From Actinomycetes bacterium (GTDB taxonomy: Bacteria; Actinomycetota; Actinomycetes; JACCUZ01): 38,883 nt of DNA. The stretch covers positions 1-38,883 of the forward strand of contig DATHAP010000007.1 of the NCBI GenBank assembly GCA_035489715.1, given 5' to 3'. Below are positions 27,548-36,009 of this stretch, piece after piece. The stretch's first letter is position 1, and every line of letters starts with the position of its first letter. The notes below the pieces were generated by a model. The model did not search any database and had not been told where the DNA came from. It worked only from the letters and a program-made list of their open reading frames with translations. A program made the translations under genes and the position numbers.

Positions 27548-27721
27548 ACCGTGCGGTTCGCGGTCGCCCTCGGCCGACCCGCCGGGCTGCTGGCGCGCAC
27601 CCGCGGCGGCGTCACCGCCCGTCTCGTCGTCGGCCTGGCCCTCGGCCGCGTACGTCGCCATGGCGTCCCGCACGTCGGGCCGCTCCTCGTCCGGCGTGCC
27701 GCCGGTCGGCTGCTCGGTCAC
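27539..27721 (-). CDS. Small acidic protein, unknown function
   Basis: A 60-aa acidic, Gly/Pro/Glu-rich protein ([20 protein letters not shown] ... [18 protein letters not shown]) with no recognisable domain. It is probably disordered. The GTG start overlaps the TGA of the DUF5709 gene (GTGA), so it is its operon partner. Composition and position support a real gene moderately. I cannot give a function. Confidence 0.5.
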   Translation of the reverse strand: MTEQPTGGTPDEERPDVRDAMATYAAEGQADDETGGDAAAGARQQPGGSAEGDREPHGPA

Positions 27722-28242
27722 CGTGCCTCCTCGATGTGCACCGCTGCCTCCTCGGCGGACAGGTCTCCGCCGTCCACCCCCACGTCGTCGGCGACGACGT
27801 CCTTCTCGGTGTCGGTGTGGGCGCCTTCGTCCGGCTCGACCAGCCGGCCGGCCGGCTCGCGCGGGTCGCCAAGCTCGCCGGCAGGGCCGTCGCCGTAGGC
27901 GTCGTCCAGGACGGCCTCGTCGGTCTCGGTCGCGTCGGCCGCGTCCTGGGCGAACGTCTCCGGGTGGTCGGCCACCACGTCGTCGACCGGGTCGTGCGCG
28001 CCGACGTCGGGCACCTCCTCGGCGAGCCGGTCGTCCAGCGACTCGCCCTCCGCGGCCTCGGCGTGCGTGGTGCCGTGCTTCTCTGCACCGAGCGGCCGGT
28101 CGCTCGCCTCGACACCACGGTCCATCGGCGGCGCCTCGGGGTCGACGTCCCGCAGGGTCTCCGGCGTCTCGACCAGCCGGTCGGCGTCGGTGTCGTGCGG
28201 GAGGTCCTGCCCGGGCTCCGGGTACGGCGCGCTGTCAGTCAT
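27718..28242 (-). CDS. DUF5709-like acidic protein
   Basis: A 174-aa, very acidic protein (Asp/Glu/Pro-rich) with the repeated pattern of DUF5709: [54 protein letters not shown] and a C-terminal [11 protein letters not shown]. Members are widespread in actinobacteria and of unknown function. The acidic, low-complexity composition suggests disorder, and a stress role has been guessed but not shown. The ATG at 28242 is used. ATG 28254 is also in frame, directly behind GGCGGAG. The frame stays open far upstream into the antisense of pafA. The gene is divergent from pafA with only 51 bp between starts. Confidence 0.7.
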   Translation of the reverse strand: MTDSAPYPEPGQDLPHDTDADRLVETPETLRDVDPEAPPMDRGVEASDRPLGAEKHGTTHAEAAEGESLDDRLAEEVPDVGAHDPVDDVVADHPETFAQDAADATETDEAVLDDAYGDGPAGELGDPREPAGRLVEPDEGAHTDTEKDVVADDVGVDGGDLSAEEAAVHIEEAR

Positions 28243-28280
28243 GACTGCGTGCATCTCCGCCATCCGACCCGGCAAACGCG

Positions 28281-28286
28281 TACGGT
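28281..28286 (+). promoter_or_regulatory. -10 box TACGGT, predicted leaderless start of pafA
   Basis: TACGGT is followed by 7 nt and ATG at 28294. No ribosome-binding site is visible. Confidence 0.5.
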
Positions 28287-28293
28287 GAGCCGC

Positions 28294-29655
28294 ATGGACC
28301 GCCGGATCTTCGGGCTGGAGAACGAGTACGGCGTCACCTGCACCTTCCGGGGCCAGCGGCGGCTCTCGCCGGACGAGGTGGCCCGCTACCTGTTCCGCCG
28401 GGTCGTGTCCTGGGGCCGGAGCAGCAACGTCTTCCTGCGCAACGGGGCCCGGCTCTACCTCGATGTGGGCAGCCACCCGGAGTACGCCACGCCGGAGTGC
28501 GACGACGTACGACAGCTCGTCGTCCACGACAAGGCGGGGGAGCGGATCCTCGAGGGGCTGCTCGTCGACGCCGAGCGGCGCCTGCGCGAGGAGGGCATCG
28601 CCGGCGACGTCTACCTCTTCAAGAACAACACCGACTCGGCGGGCAACTCCTACGGCTGTCACGAGAACTACCTGGTCGGCCGGCACGGTGAGTTCACCCG
28701 GCTGGCCGACGTGCTCATCCCGTTCCTCGTCAGCCGGCAGATCATCTGCGGCGCCGGCAAGGTGCTGCAGACCCCCCGCGGAGCCGTCTACTGCGTCAGT
28801 CAGCGGGCCGAGCACATCTGGGAGGGTGTCTCGTCGGCGACCACGCGGTCGCGGCCGATCATCAACACCCGCGACGAGCCGCACGCCGACGCGGAGCGCT
28901 ACCGGCGGCTGCACGTCATCGTCGGCGACTCGAACATGAGCGAGACCACGACGATGCTCAAGCTCGGCGCCACCGACCTGGTGCTGCGGATGATCGAGGC
29001 CAACGTCGTCATGCGCGACCTGACCCTGGAGAACCCGATCCGGGCGATCCGTGAGATAAGTCACGACGTGACCGGCCGGCGGACCGTCCGGCTCGCCAAC
29101 GGTCGCGAGGCGAGCGCGCTGGAGATCCAGGCCGAGTACCTCACCAAGGCGCGTGACTTCGCCGCCCGCCGCGGCATCGACGAGGGCCTGGTCAAGCAGG
29201 TGCTCGACCTGTGGGAGCGCACGCTGGCGGCGGTCGAGAGCGACAACCTCGACGCGGTGGCCACCGAGATCGACTGGGTGATGAAGCGCAAGCTGATCGA
29301 CCGCTACAGCGCCAAGCACGACCTGCCGCTGTCGTCGTCACGGGTCGCTCAGCTCGACCTCGCCTACCACGACATCTCACGCGAGCGCGGCCTCTTCTAC
29401 CTGCTGCAACGACGGGGTGCTGCCGACCGGGTCGCGTCGGACATCGAGATCTTCCAGGCCAAGTCGGTCCCGCCGCAGACCACGCGGGCCCGGCTGCGCG
29501 GCGAGTTCATCCGCCGCGCGCAGGAGCGGCGGCGTGACTTCACCGTCGACTGGGTGCACCTCAAGCTCAACGACCAGGCACAGCGCACCGTGCTGTGCAA
29601 GGACCCCTTCCGATCGGTCGACGAGCGGGTCGAGAAGCTCATCGCATCCATGTGA
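28294..29655 (+). CDS. pafA: Pup-protein ligase PafA
   Basis: PafA uses ATP to activate the C-terminal Glu of Pup and forms an isopeptide bond with target lysines. It is 453 aa, one longer than mycobacterial PafA as I recall. The N-terminus [16 protein letters not shown] carries the metal-binding Glu pair. The catalytic Asp is Asp57 in [35 protein letters not shown] and [13 protein letters not shown] align with Dop ([17 protein letters not shown]). The long Dop loop is absent, which separates ligase from deamidase. The C-terminal Pup-groove domain ends [18 protein letters not shown]. It stands 4.3 kb from prcA rather than adjacent, separated by the NUDIX, ChaB, DUF1906 and DUF5709 genes. Confidence 0.96.
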   Translation: MDRRIFGLENEYGVTCTFRGQRRLSPDEVARYLFRRVVSWGRSSNVFLRNGARLYLDVGSHPEYATPECDDVRQLVVHDKAGERILEGLLVDAERRLREEGIAGDVYLFKNNTDSAGNSYGCHENYLVGRHGEFTRLADVLIPFLVSRQIICGAGKVLQTPRGAVYCVSQRAEHIWEGVSSATTRSRPIINTRDEPHADAERYRRLHVIVGDSNMSETTTMLKLGATDLVLRMIEANVVMRDLTLENPIRAIREISHDVTGRRTVRLANGREASALEIQAEYLTKARDFAARRGIDEGLVKQVLDLWERTLAAVESDNLDAVATEIDWVMKRKLIDRYSAKHDLPLSSSRVAQLDLAYHDISRERGLFYLLQRRGAADRVASDIEIFQAKSVPPQTTRARLRGEFIRRAQERRRDFTVDWVHLKLNDQAQRTVLCKDPFRSVDERVEKLIASM

Positions 29656-29670
29656 GCCGCGGCCTGAACC

Positions 29671-29719
29671 CCTGGCTCCTGTGACCGAGGTGTGACCTCG
29701 CACCCAGGAACCTCACAGG
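29671..29719 (+). terminator. Nested stem-loops between pafA and the FKBP genes
   Basis: CGAGGT-GTG-ACCTCG (29686-29700) is a perfect hairpin. It lies inside CCTGTGA (29678) ... TCACAGG (29713), also exactly complementary. A third pair, CCTGG (29671) and CCAGG (29704), competes with that outer stem. It may terminate pafA transcription. The TACCCT at 29729-29734 just after is a plausible -10 box for the next gene. Confidence 0.5.
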
Positions 29720-29770
29720 TGGCCGGGTTACCCTGGACGGACCCCAACCCCCCTTTTTCGAGGTATCTCC

Positions 29771-30703
29771 GTGCGCCGACCTGCCCTCCTGACCGCCGTC
29801 GCCCTGCTGGGGGGGCTGCTGACCGCCTGCGGCGGCGGCAGCTCGGCCGACACCAGCGGCCTGCCCGAGGTCTCCGGCGGTGCGTACGGTGACAAGCCGA
29901 AGATCACCATCCCCGAGGGGGAGGACCCACCCGAGAAGCTCGAGACCGAGGTGCTCGAGGAGGGCGACGGCCCGGTGGTCGAGAAGGGCGACCTGATCGT
30001 CGCCGACTACCTCGGCGCGACCTGGCGCAACGGCAAGACGTTCGACAACTCCTACGACCGGGGCAACCCGGCGGCGTTCACCCTGACCGACGGCCAGGGC
30101 GGCGTGATCTCCGGCTGGGTCAAGGGGCTGACCGGCACCAAGGCCGGTAGCCGGGTGCTGATGGTCGTGCCGCCCGAGGACGGCTACGGAAAGCAGGGCA
30201 ACCCGCAGGCAGGCATCAAGGGCACCGACACCCTGGTGTTCGTCGTCGACGTGATCGCCAGCTACCACAGCGACACCGAGCTGCCGGAACGCGCCGCCGT
30301 CGCCGACCTGCCGGACGGCATCCCGACCGTCAGTGGCGAGCAGAGCCCGACCGTCAGCATCCCGAAGGGCACCGAGCCGCCGAAGGAGCCCGAGACGACC
30401 GTCCTCGCAAAGGGCACCGGCGACAAGGTGGTCAAGGACGAGCTCGCGATCGTGCAGTTCACTGCGGTGGACTGGACCGGCAAGCCGCTGAGCAGCTCGT
30501 GGGAGCGCGGACCGCAGGGCTTCCCGATCGGGGTCAAGGGTCAGCCGAGCCCGTTCGACCTGCTCGAGGGCGTGCCGATCGGCAGCCGGGTGCTGCTGCA
30601 GCTGCCCGCGCCGGCCGACGAGGACGCGAGCACGTCCAGCGTCGCCGTCGTCATCGACGTGCTGGGCCAGCACGGCTCGGCCAAGACGGAGGCCAACGGA
30701 TGA
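29771..30703 (+). CDS. Lipoprotein with two FKBP-type peptidyl-prolyl isomerase domains
   Basis: 310 aa. The lipobox LLTAC places the acylated Cys at residue 20, so the protein is anchored on the outer face of the membrane. The first FKBP domain (about 60-165) has GDLIVADYLGATWRNGKTFDNS, VISGWVKGLTG and MVVPPEDGYGKQG. The second (about 205-300) is more divergent (LAIVQFTAVDWTGKPLSSSW) and lacks several active-site residues. It likely assists folding of exported proteins. GTG 29771 has GAGG seven bases upstream. Its stop overlaps the start of the cytosolic FKBP gene (ATGA). Confidence 0.88.
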   Translation: MRRPALLTAVALLGGLLTACGGGSSADTSGLPEVSGGAYGDKPKITIPEGEDPPEKLETEVLEEGDGPVVEKGDLIVADYLGATWRNGKTFDNSYDRGNPAAFTLTDGQGGVISGWVKGLTGTKAGSRVLMVVPPEDGYGKQGNPQAGIKGTDTLVFVVDVIASYHSDTELPERAAVADLPDGIPTVSGEQSPTVSIPKGTEPPKEPETTVLAKGTGDKVVKDELAIVQFTAVDWTGKPLSSSWERGPQGFPIGVKGQPSPFDLLEGVPIGSRVLLQLPAPADEDASTSSVAVVIDVLGQHGSAKTEANG

Positions 30704-31071
30704 CGGACAAGCCCGAGATCGACTTCCCGGAGGGCCCGCCGCCGACCGACCTCGAGATCCACGACCTGACGGAGGGCGAGGGCGCCGAGGCGGCCGCCGG
30801 CAGCACGGCGGTCGTCCACTACGTCGGAGTCGCGTTCTCGACGGGCGAGGAGTTCGACGCGTCGTGGAACCGCGGCGAGCCGTTCGCCTTCCCCCTCGGC
30901 GCGGGTGCGGTCATCGCCGGCTGGGACCGCGGGGTCGTCGGGATGAAGGTCGGCGGCCGCCGCCGGCTGGTCATCCCGCCCGACCTGGCGTACGGCGACC
31001 GGGGCGCCGGAGCGGTCATCGCGCCCGGCGAGACCCTGATCTTCGTGGTGGACCTGCTCGACATCCGCTGA
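30700..31071 (+). CDS. FKBP-type peptidyl-prolyl cis-trans isomerase
   Basis: A 123-aa single-domain cytosolic FKBP. Family residues are VVHYVGVAFSTGEEFDASWNRGEPFAFPLGAGAVIAGWDRGVVGMKVGGRRRLVIPPDLAYGDRG...IFVVDLL, covering the aromatic pocket (Tyr, Phe-Asp, Trp and the Tyr of AYGDRG). It has no signal peptide. It is translationally coupled to the preceding lipoprotein FKBP. FKBP genes next to pafA/pafBC are common in actinomycetes, but a role in the Pup pathway is not known to me. Confidence 0.93.
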   Translation: MTDKPEIDFPEGPPPTDLEIHDLTEGEGAEAAAGSTAVVHYVGVAFSTGEEFDASWNRGEPFAFPLGAGAVIAGWDRGVVGMKVGGRRRLVIPPDLAYGDRGAGAVIAPGETLIFVVDLLDIR

Positions 31072-31121
31072 CGGGCCCACTGTCCGGTGGCGCTGACGGG
31101 CACCGGGGCGGGGTCCGGCGG

Positions 31122-31127
31122 TAGGTT
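31122..31127 (+). promoter_or_regulatory. -10 box TAGGTT, predicted leaderless start of pafB
   Basis: TAGGTT is followed by 7 nt and ATG at 31135. No ribosome-binding site is visible. Confidence 0.5.
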
Positions 31128-31134
31128 CGACGCC

Positions 31135-32133
31135 ATGTCTGCGCAGAAGACCGAGCGGCTGCTCAACCTGGTCATCTGCCTGCTCTCCACCCGGCAGTTC
31201 CTGGCCAAGGACCAGATCCGCCGGTCGGTGCCGCAGTACGCCGAGTGCGCCACCGACGAGGCCTTCGACCGGATGTTCGAGCGCGACAAGGACGAGCTGC
31301 GCGACCTCGGTGTCCCCCTCGAGACCGGCGCCAACGACGCCTGGTTCGAGGACGAGGTCGGCTACCGCGTCGACCGGGCGGCCTACACCGGGCCGGAGAT
31401 CCAGTTCGAGCCCGACGAGCTGGCGGTGCTCGGCCTGGCGTCCCGCGTCTGGCAGCAGGCCAGCCTGGCCGCGCCGGCCTCGCGGGCGCTGCTCAAGCTC
31501 AAGGCCGACGGCATCGAGCCCGACGCGTCCAGCATCGTCGGCATCGAGCCCCGGGTCCGCACCAGCGAGCCGGCCTTCGAGCCGGTCTACGCGGCCGTCC
31601 GCGACCGGCGGCCCATCACCTTCGCCTACCGCACCTCGGGCTCGGGGGAGCCACGGACCCGCCATCTCGAGCCGTGGGGCATCGTCTCCCGGCACGGTCG
31701 CTGGTACGTCGTGGGGCACGACCGCGACCGCGGTGCCACCCGCGTCTTCCGCCTCTCGCGGATCGCCGGTGAGGTGCGGCCCATCGGCTCGCCGGGCGAG
31801 GTCACGGTGCCCGCCGGCCTCGACTTCCGCGACGAGGTGGCCGCTCTGGTCCCGCCGCAGCAGACCCGCAGCGCGGTCCTCTGCGCCCGTGCCGGGTCCG
31901 GCCTCGCGCTGCGGCGCCGGGCGACCGCCACCCGCGAGGGCGCCGGCCCTGACGGCTGGGACGAGGTGACCGTGCCCTTCGCCGACGCCGACGTCCTCGC
32001 CGAGGAGGTGACCGGGTTCGGCCCCGACGTTCGGGTCCTGGATCCGGCGGAGGTCCGCGACGCGGTCGTACGTCGCCTGCGCGGTGTCCTCGCGGTCAAC
32101 GAGGCGGTCCCGGCCGGGACGGTGGGCCCGTGA
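31135..32133 (+). CDS. pafB: WYL-domain transcriptional regulator PafB
   Basis: 332 aa. The N-terminal winged helix (about 1-70, KTERLLNLVICLLSTRQFLAKDQIRRSVPQY) is followed by a WYL domain (about 145-235, with WGIVSRHGRWYVVGHDRDRGATRVFRLSRI) and a WCX-type C-terminal extension (about 240-330). In mycobacteria PafB and PafC act together as a LexA/RecA-independent activator of DNA-damage genes, and the WYL domain is thought to sense a nucleic-acid-type ligand. The GTGA overlap with pafC fits a heterodimer made from one mRNA. Confidence 0.93.
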   Translation: MSAQKTERLLNLVICLLSTRQFLAKDQIRRSVPQYAECATDEAFDRMFERDKDELRDLGVPLETGANDAWFEDEVGYRVDRAAYTGPEIQFEPDELAVLGLASRVWQQASLAAPASRALLKLKADGIEPDASSIVGIEPRVRTSEPAFEPVYAAVRDRRPITFAYRTSGSGEPRTRHLEPWGIVSRHGRWYVVGHDRDRGATRVFRLSRIAGEVRPIGSPGEVTVPAGLDFRDEVAALVPPQQTRSAVLCARAGSGLALRRRATATREGAGPDGWDEVTVPFADADVLAEEVTGFGPDVRVLDPAEVRDAVVRRLRGVLAVNEAVPAGTVGP

Positions 32134-33083
32134 GCCCAGGAGCGACCGACCGGCTCTCCCGCCTGCTGGCGATGGTGCCCTACCTGGCCCAGCGCCAGGG
32201 CATCCCGCTGGCGGCCGCGGCCACCGAGTTCGGCATCAGCGAGAAGCAGCTGGTCAAGGACCTCGAGCTGCTCTTCGTGTGCGGCACCCCGGGGCACATG
32301 CCGGACGACCTGATCGAGGCCGAGTGGGACGACGGGCACGTCTACCTGAACAACGTGGGTGCGATCGCCCGCCCGCTGCGGCTCGGGGTCGACGAGGCGC
32401 TGGCCCTGCTGGTCGGCCTGCGCGCCCTCGCCGACGTGCCCGGCTTGCATGACCGCGACGCCCTGGAGCGCGCCCGGGCCAAGCTCGAGGCCGCGGCCGG
32501 GGAGCGAGCCGCAGTCAGCGAGCAGGTGGCCGTGCAGGTGACGCAGCGTCCCGGGCCGTTGGCCGACATCCGCGAGTCCCTGGCGCGCAGCCGGCGGGTC
32601 CACCTCACCTACTTCGTCCCGGCCCGCGACGAGACCACGGAGCGTGACGTCGACCCGGTGCGGCTGCTCATGGTCGACGGGCTGTGGTACCTCGAGGGCT
32701 GGTGCTACCGCGCCGAGGAGGTGCGTCTCTTCCGGGTCGACCGGATCGAGGGCCTGACCGTCCTCGACGTCGCCGCCGAGCCCCGTCGGGTGCCGGTGCG
32801 CGACCTGCGCGAGGGCCTCTTCCGGCCGTCCCCCGAGGACACCGTGGTCACCCTGGAGCTCGACCCCGGGGCGCGCTGGGTCGTGGACTACTACCCGGTC
32901 GAGGACGTCCAGGAGCTGGCGTCCGGCCAGCTCCTGGTCCGCCTGCGGGCGGCCGACGACCGCTGGCTGCGGACGCTGGTGCTCCGGCTCGGTGGGGAGG
33001 CCCGGGTGCTCGACCCGCCCGCTCTCGCCGACGCCGTGCGGGAGCGGGCCGAGGCGGCGCTGGAGGCATACGTTCGGGCCTGA
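32130..33083 (+). CDS. pafC: WYL-domain transcriptional regulator PafC
   Basis: 317 aa. The N-terminal HTH (about 1-65, LLAMVPYLAQRQGIPLAAAATEFGISEKQLVKDLELL), WYL domain (about 135-220, with DGLWYLEGWCYRAEEVRLFRVDRI, Trp near residue 186) and C-terminal extension mirror pafB, of which it is a paralogue. It is the partner of PafB in the DNA-damage response. GTG 32130 overlaps the pafB stop by four bases. Similar length and order in mycobacteria make the assignment firm. Confidence 0.93.
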   Translation: MSPGATDRLSRLLAMVPYLAQRQGIPLAAAATEFGISEKQLVKDLELLFVCGTPGHMPDDLIEAEWDDGHVYLNNVGAIARPLRLGVDEALALLVGLRALADVPGLHDRDALERARAKLEAAAGERAAVSEQVAVQVTQRPGPLADIRESLARSRRVHLTYFVPARDETTERDVDPVRLLMVDGLWYLEGWCYRAEEVRLFRVDRIEGLTVLDVAAEPRRVPVRDLREGLFRPSPEDTVVTLELDPGARWVVDYYPVEDVQELASGQLLVRLRAADDRWLRTLVLRLGGEARVLDPPALADAVRERAEAALEAYVRA

Positions 33084-33187
33084 GGCATGGTCCCTACGGA
33101 CCACATCTCTCAAGCGCCGCCGGATCGCTGCCGAACACCTCTCTGTAGCCCCGAGAAGGGGTTGTCGGAGGAGGGAGGCAGACGGCC

Positions 33188-33520
33188 ATGACGACGATCA
33201 AGACCTCGTGCCCGGTCTGCGGTGACGTCGAGCTCACCCCGGCGCAGATGCGCCTGGTGGTCTGCACGCGCCCAGAGTGGTCCTTCTACTCCTTCAGCTG
33301 CACCACCTGCCGGGACGAGATCAAGAAGCCGGCCGACACCGAGGTCGTGACGCTGCTCGTCTCCGGAGGCGTGGTCGCCGAGCAGTGGGTCATCCCGGCC
33401 GAGGCGCTCGAGGAGCACTCCGGCGGGGTCATCACCTACGACGACGTCCTCGACTTCGCCCTCGGCCTGGACCGGGTGGACCTGCTCGCCGCGATGATCA
33501 CGCCCCGCGTGGGCGCCTGA
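33188..33520 (+). CDS. Zinc-ribbon-like protein, unknown function
   Basis: 110 aa. Cys8 and Cys11 (SCPVCGD) and Cys38 and Cys41 (SCTTCRDE) form a likely zinc ribbon over residues 5-45, with an extra Cys26 between them. The second half (about 50-110) is hydrophobic and acidic, with no domain I know. ATG 33188 has GGAGGGAGG 9 nt upstream, the strongest ribosome-binding site in this part. A CCCC-GAGAA-GGGG hairpin lies in the leader. It sits between pafC and tatA, where mycobacteria have no gene as I recall. Single zinc ribbons often mediate protein or RNA contacts. Confidence 0.75.
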   Translation: MTTIKTSCPVCGDVELTPAQMRLVVCTRPEWSFYSFSCTTCRDEIKKPADTEVVTLLVSGGVVAEQWVIPAEALEEHSGGVITYDDVLDFALGLDRVDLLAAMITPRVGA

Positions 33521-33531
33521 CCCTCTCCGGC

Positions 33532-33537
33532 TACCCT
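33532..33537 (+). promoter_or_regulatory. -10 box TACCCT, predicted leaderless start
   Basis: TACCCT is followed by 7 nt and GTG at 33545. Confidence 0.45.
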
Positions 33538-33544
33538 CGCACCC

Positions 33545-33775
33545 GTGCTCTGGGTGCTGGTCTGGGTCGTGCTGGTCCTGGGTGCTGCCCTGCTCTTATT
33601 CGTGCTCGGCCGTCGGCTCTGGCGTCAGGCCAAGGCGCTGACCGGCGAGCTGGGCACGGCCACGGAGCGCCTGAGCGAGCTCACCGACCGGCTGGAGGCG
33701 CTCGAGAGCGCCCCGGTGGACCGACCCGGGCGACCTGACGGCGTACGATCGCAGGGACCGCGCCGACGACCCTGA
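33545..33775 (+). CDS. Small membrane-anchored coiled-coil protein
   Basis: 76 aa. One membrane helix at the N-terminus ([21 protein letters not shown], about 2-22) is followed by a basic RRLWRQ and a heptad-like helix ([25 protein letters not shown], about 28-53), then a polar tail. The family is unrecognised. Its stop is 7 bp before tatA and overlaps the tatA ribosome-binding site, so the two are probably co-transcribed. A helper of the Tat system is conceivable, but nothing in the sequence proves it. Confidence 0.65.
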   Translation: MLWVLVWVVLVLGAALLLFVLGRRLWRQAKALTGELGTATERLSELTDRLEALESAPVDRPGRPDGVRSQGPRRRP

Positions 33776-33782
33776 GGTGACC

Positions 33783-34088
33783 ATGTTCCGCAATTTCGGC
33801 CCTGCCGAGATCATCGTTGTCCTCGTGGTGCTGATCCTGCTCTTCGGCGCCAAGCGACTCCCCGACGCCGCCCGCAGCCTCGGCCGCTCGATGCGCATCT
33901 TCAAGTCCGAGGTCAAGGAGATGAAGCACGACGACGACCCGCCGGCCACCTCCGCACCGGCGAGCAGCGCCGCTCCGGAGCGCCCGCGCGAGGTCGAGGG
34001 CCGCGTCGTCGACGCGCCCCGTGCCGACGAGACCCGTGCCGACGAGACCCGCGTGACGGCCCCGGAGCCCACCGACCGCGACCGCTGA
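33783..34088 (+). CDS. tatA: Sec-independent protein translocase subunit TatA
   Basis: 101 aa. The N-terminal membrane helix ([18 protein letters not shown]) is followed by the [27 protein letters not shown] amphipathic helix with the FG hinge, as in TatA. The acidic, Pro-rich tail contains a 15-bp tandem duplication encoding [10 protein letters not shown]. TatA polymerises to form the pore for folded twin-arginine substrates. ATG 33783 is preceded by GAGG with a 5-nt gap. A GTG at 33777 is in frame but lies in that site. tatC follows. No tatB is present, as in many actinobacterial loci. Confidence 0.95.
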   Translation: MFRNFGPAEIIVVLVVLILLFGAKRLPDAARSLGRSMRIFKSEVKEMKHDDDPPATSAPASSAAPERPREVEGRVVDAPRADETRADETRVTAPEPTDRDR

Positions 34089-34112
34089 CCGGCGCCGACC
34101 ACCCCGGCTGCC

Positions 34113-35075
34113 GTGACGTCCCTCGGTGAGCGACGCGTGCGGCGACGTGACAAGGCCTCCCGCGACTCCCGCGACCCCGAGGGGCGGATGCCCCTGACCG
34201 AGCACATCGCGGAGCTGCGGGTCCGGCTCACCCGGTCCGTCCTCGCGATCGTCCTCGCGTCGATCCTCTCGGCCTTCTTCTATGACCAGCTCTTCGATCT
34301 CGTCGTCGCGCCGTTCGACACGATCAAGGAGCAGTACGAGCGCGAGGGCGCCACCGTCACCCTGAACTTCGGCAACATCGGCGACCCGTTCACGTTCGCA
34401 CTCAAGATCTGTGCGATGTCGGGGCTGTTCCTGTCCAGCCCGGTCTGGATGTACAACCTGTGGGGCTTCGTCGCGCCGGGCCTGCACAAGAGGGAGAAGC
34501 GCTACGGCATCGCGTTCGTGGCCGTCAGCGTGCCGCTGTTCCTCGGTGGCGCCGTGCTGGCGTACATCTTCCTGCCCAAGGGCTTCGACCTGCTGATCGG
34601 CTTCAACCCGGACCCGCAGAGCGTCGCCAACATCATCGGGCTCAACGACTACCTGTCGTTCGTGCTGCGGATGTTCCTGGTGTTCGGCATCGCGTTCGTG
34701 CTGCCGGTGTTCCTGGTGGCGCTCAACCTGGCCGGGGTGGTGACCGGGCGCCAGCTGCTCAAGGCGTGGCGTCCGGTGATCCTCGGCGCCTTCCTCTTCG
34801 CCGCCATCGCCACGCCGTCCGGCGATCCCTACACGATGACGGCGCTGGCCGTGCCGATGCTGTTCCTCTACTACACCGCTGCGGGGCTGGCGCTGCTCAC
34901 CGACCGGCGGAGGCGGCGCGCCGGCATCGACGGGCTGGACTACGCGGCCCTGGACGACGACGAGGCGAGTCCGCTGAGGGACCGCCCGACGCCGCTGGAC
35001 GACCAGCCGACGCCGCTGGACGACCAGCCGACGCCCCTGGACGAGGGGCCGGACGGCCCGGACCAGAACCGCTGA
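34113..35075 (+). CDS. tatC: Sec-independent protein translocase subunit TatC
   Basis: 320 aa with six membrane helices. TatC is the receptor for twin-arginine signal peptides. MPLTEHIAELRVRLTRS is the conserved N-terminal signature, and SSPVWMYNLWGFVAPGLHKREKRY and ATPSGDPYTMTALAVPMLFLYY are further hallmarks. The N-terminus has a basic extension of ~25 residues. The exact start is uncertain (GTG 34113, GTG 34137 or ATG 34188), as none has a good ribosome-binding site. The cytosolic C-terminal tail contains three tandem copies of a 7-residue unit like PTPLDDQ. Confidence 0.94.
   Translation: MTSLGERRVRRRDKASRDSRDPEGRMPLTEHIAELRVRLTRSVLAIVLASILSAFFYDQLFDLVVAPFDTIKEQYEREGATVTLNFGNIGDPFTFALKICAMSGLFLSSPVWMYNLWGFVAPGLHKREKRYGIAFVAVSVPLFLGGAVLAYIFLPKGFDLLIGFNPDPQSVANIIGLNDYLSFVLRMFLVFGIAFVLPVFLVALNLAGVVTGRQLLKAWRPVILGAFLFAAIATPSGDPYTMTALAVPMLFLYYTAAGLALLTDRRRRRAGIDGLDYAALDDDEASPLRDRPTPLDDQPTPLDDQPTPLDEGPDGPDQNR
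34986..35044 (+). repeat. 21-bp tandem repeat in the 3' end of tatC
   Basis: About 2.8 copies of a 21-bp unit encode PTPLDDQ, PTPLDDQ, PTPLDEG. The unit length keeps the frame, so copy number can vary without disrupting the protein. Confidence 0.75.
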
Positions 35076-35103
35076 CCACGCCTGCGCGGCGCCCGCTGGT
35101 CGG

Positions 35104-35109
35104 TACGCT
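35104..35109 (+). promoter_or_regulatory. -10 box TACGCT, predicted leaderless start of the lipid kinase gene
   Basis: TACGCT is followed by 6 nt and GTG at 35116. No ribosome-binding site is visible. Confidence 0.45.
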
Positions 35110-35115
35110 CCGCGC

Positions 35116-36009
35116 GTGACGCGCCGCATCGCCGTGCTGGTCAACCCCACGTCCGGCAAAGGGCGCGGTGCGCGGCTGCTGCTGCCGGTCAGCGACCGAC
35201 TGCGTGCGGCCGGGCTCGACGTCGAGGTGGTCGTGGGGCGCGACGGCGACGAGGCGTTCGACCGGCTGCGCGACCAAGTCGCCCAAGGAGTCGACGGCGT
35301 GGTCGCCGTCGGGGGCGACGGGCTGGTCAACATCGCCCTGCAGGTCACCGGCGGCACCGACCTTCCCCTCGGCATCGTCCCGGCCGGCACCGGCAACGAC
35401 ATCGCCCGATCGGTCGGCCTGGTGCCCAAGGACCCGGTCGCCGCGGTCGACCTCGTCGTCGGCGCGCAGACCCGGACGATCGACCTGGGACGCGCCAACG
35501 GCCGATGGTTCGCGGGCGTCCTCGGCTCCGGCTTCGACTCGATGGTCAACGAGCGCGCCAACCGGATGTCCTGGCCCAACGGCCGCAGCCGCTACAACCT
35601 GGCCATCGTCGCTGAGCTGCGGACGTTCCGACCGGTGCCGTACGTCCTCGAGCTGGACGGCGAACTGCTGGAGTCCGAGGCGATGCTGGTCGCCGTGGGC
35701 AACGGGACGTCGTACGGCGGCGGGATGCTGGTCTGTCCGGGCGCCGTCCTCGACGACGGCCTGCTCGACGTGACCCTGCTGGGCCCGATCTCCAAGCCCG
35801 AGTTCCTGCGGGTGTTCCCGCGGGTCTACAAGGGCACCCACGTCGAGCACCCGGCCGTGTCGGTGCGCCGCGCCCGCAGCGTCAGCCTGCACGCCGACGG
35901 GGTGACCGCCTACGCCGACGGCGAGCGGGTGGCCGTCCTCCCCGTCACCTGCGACGCCGTCCCCGACGCCCTGCACGTCTTCACCCCCGCCCCGCCGCCC
36001 CGGGAATGA
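35116..36009 (+). CDS. Diacylglycerol kinase/YegS-family lipid kinase
   Basis: 297 aa. The DAGK catalytic domain has VLVNPTSGKGRGA (8-20), VGGDGLVNIALQ (GGDG at 66-69) and PAGTGNDIARS (GTGND at 91-95), the nucleotide- and metal-binding loops of the family. The second beta-sandwich domain includes GSGFDSMVN and DGLLDVTLL. It phosphorylates diacylglycerol or a related lipid at the inner membrane face, in phospholipid recycling. The exact lipid is not evident. Its TGA stop lies in the outermost bases (AATGATCA) of the inverted repeat that flanks the next gene, so the native 3' end may have been replaced. Confidence 0.9.
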   Translation: MTRRIAVLVNPTSGKGRGARLLLPVSDRLRAAGLDVEVVVGRDGDEAFDRLRDQVAQGVDGVVAVGGDGLVNIALQVTGGTDLPLGIVPAGTGNDIARSVGLVPKDPVAAVDLVVGAQTRTIDLGRANGRWFAGVLGSGFDSMVNERANRMSWPNGRSRYNLAIVAELRTFRPVPYVLELDGELLESEAMLVAVGNGTSYGGGMLVCPGAVLDDGLLDVTLLGPISKPEFLRVFPRVYKGTHVEHPAVSVRRARSVSLHADGVTAYADGERVAVLPVTCDAVPDALHVFTPAPPPRE

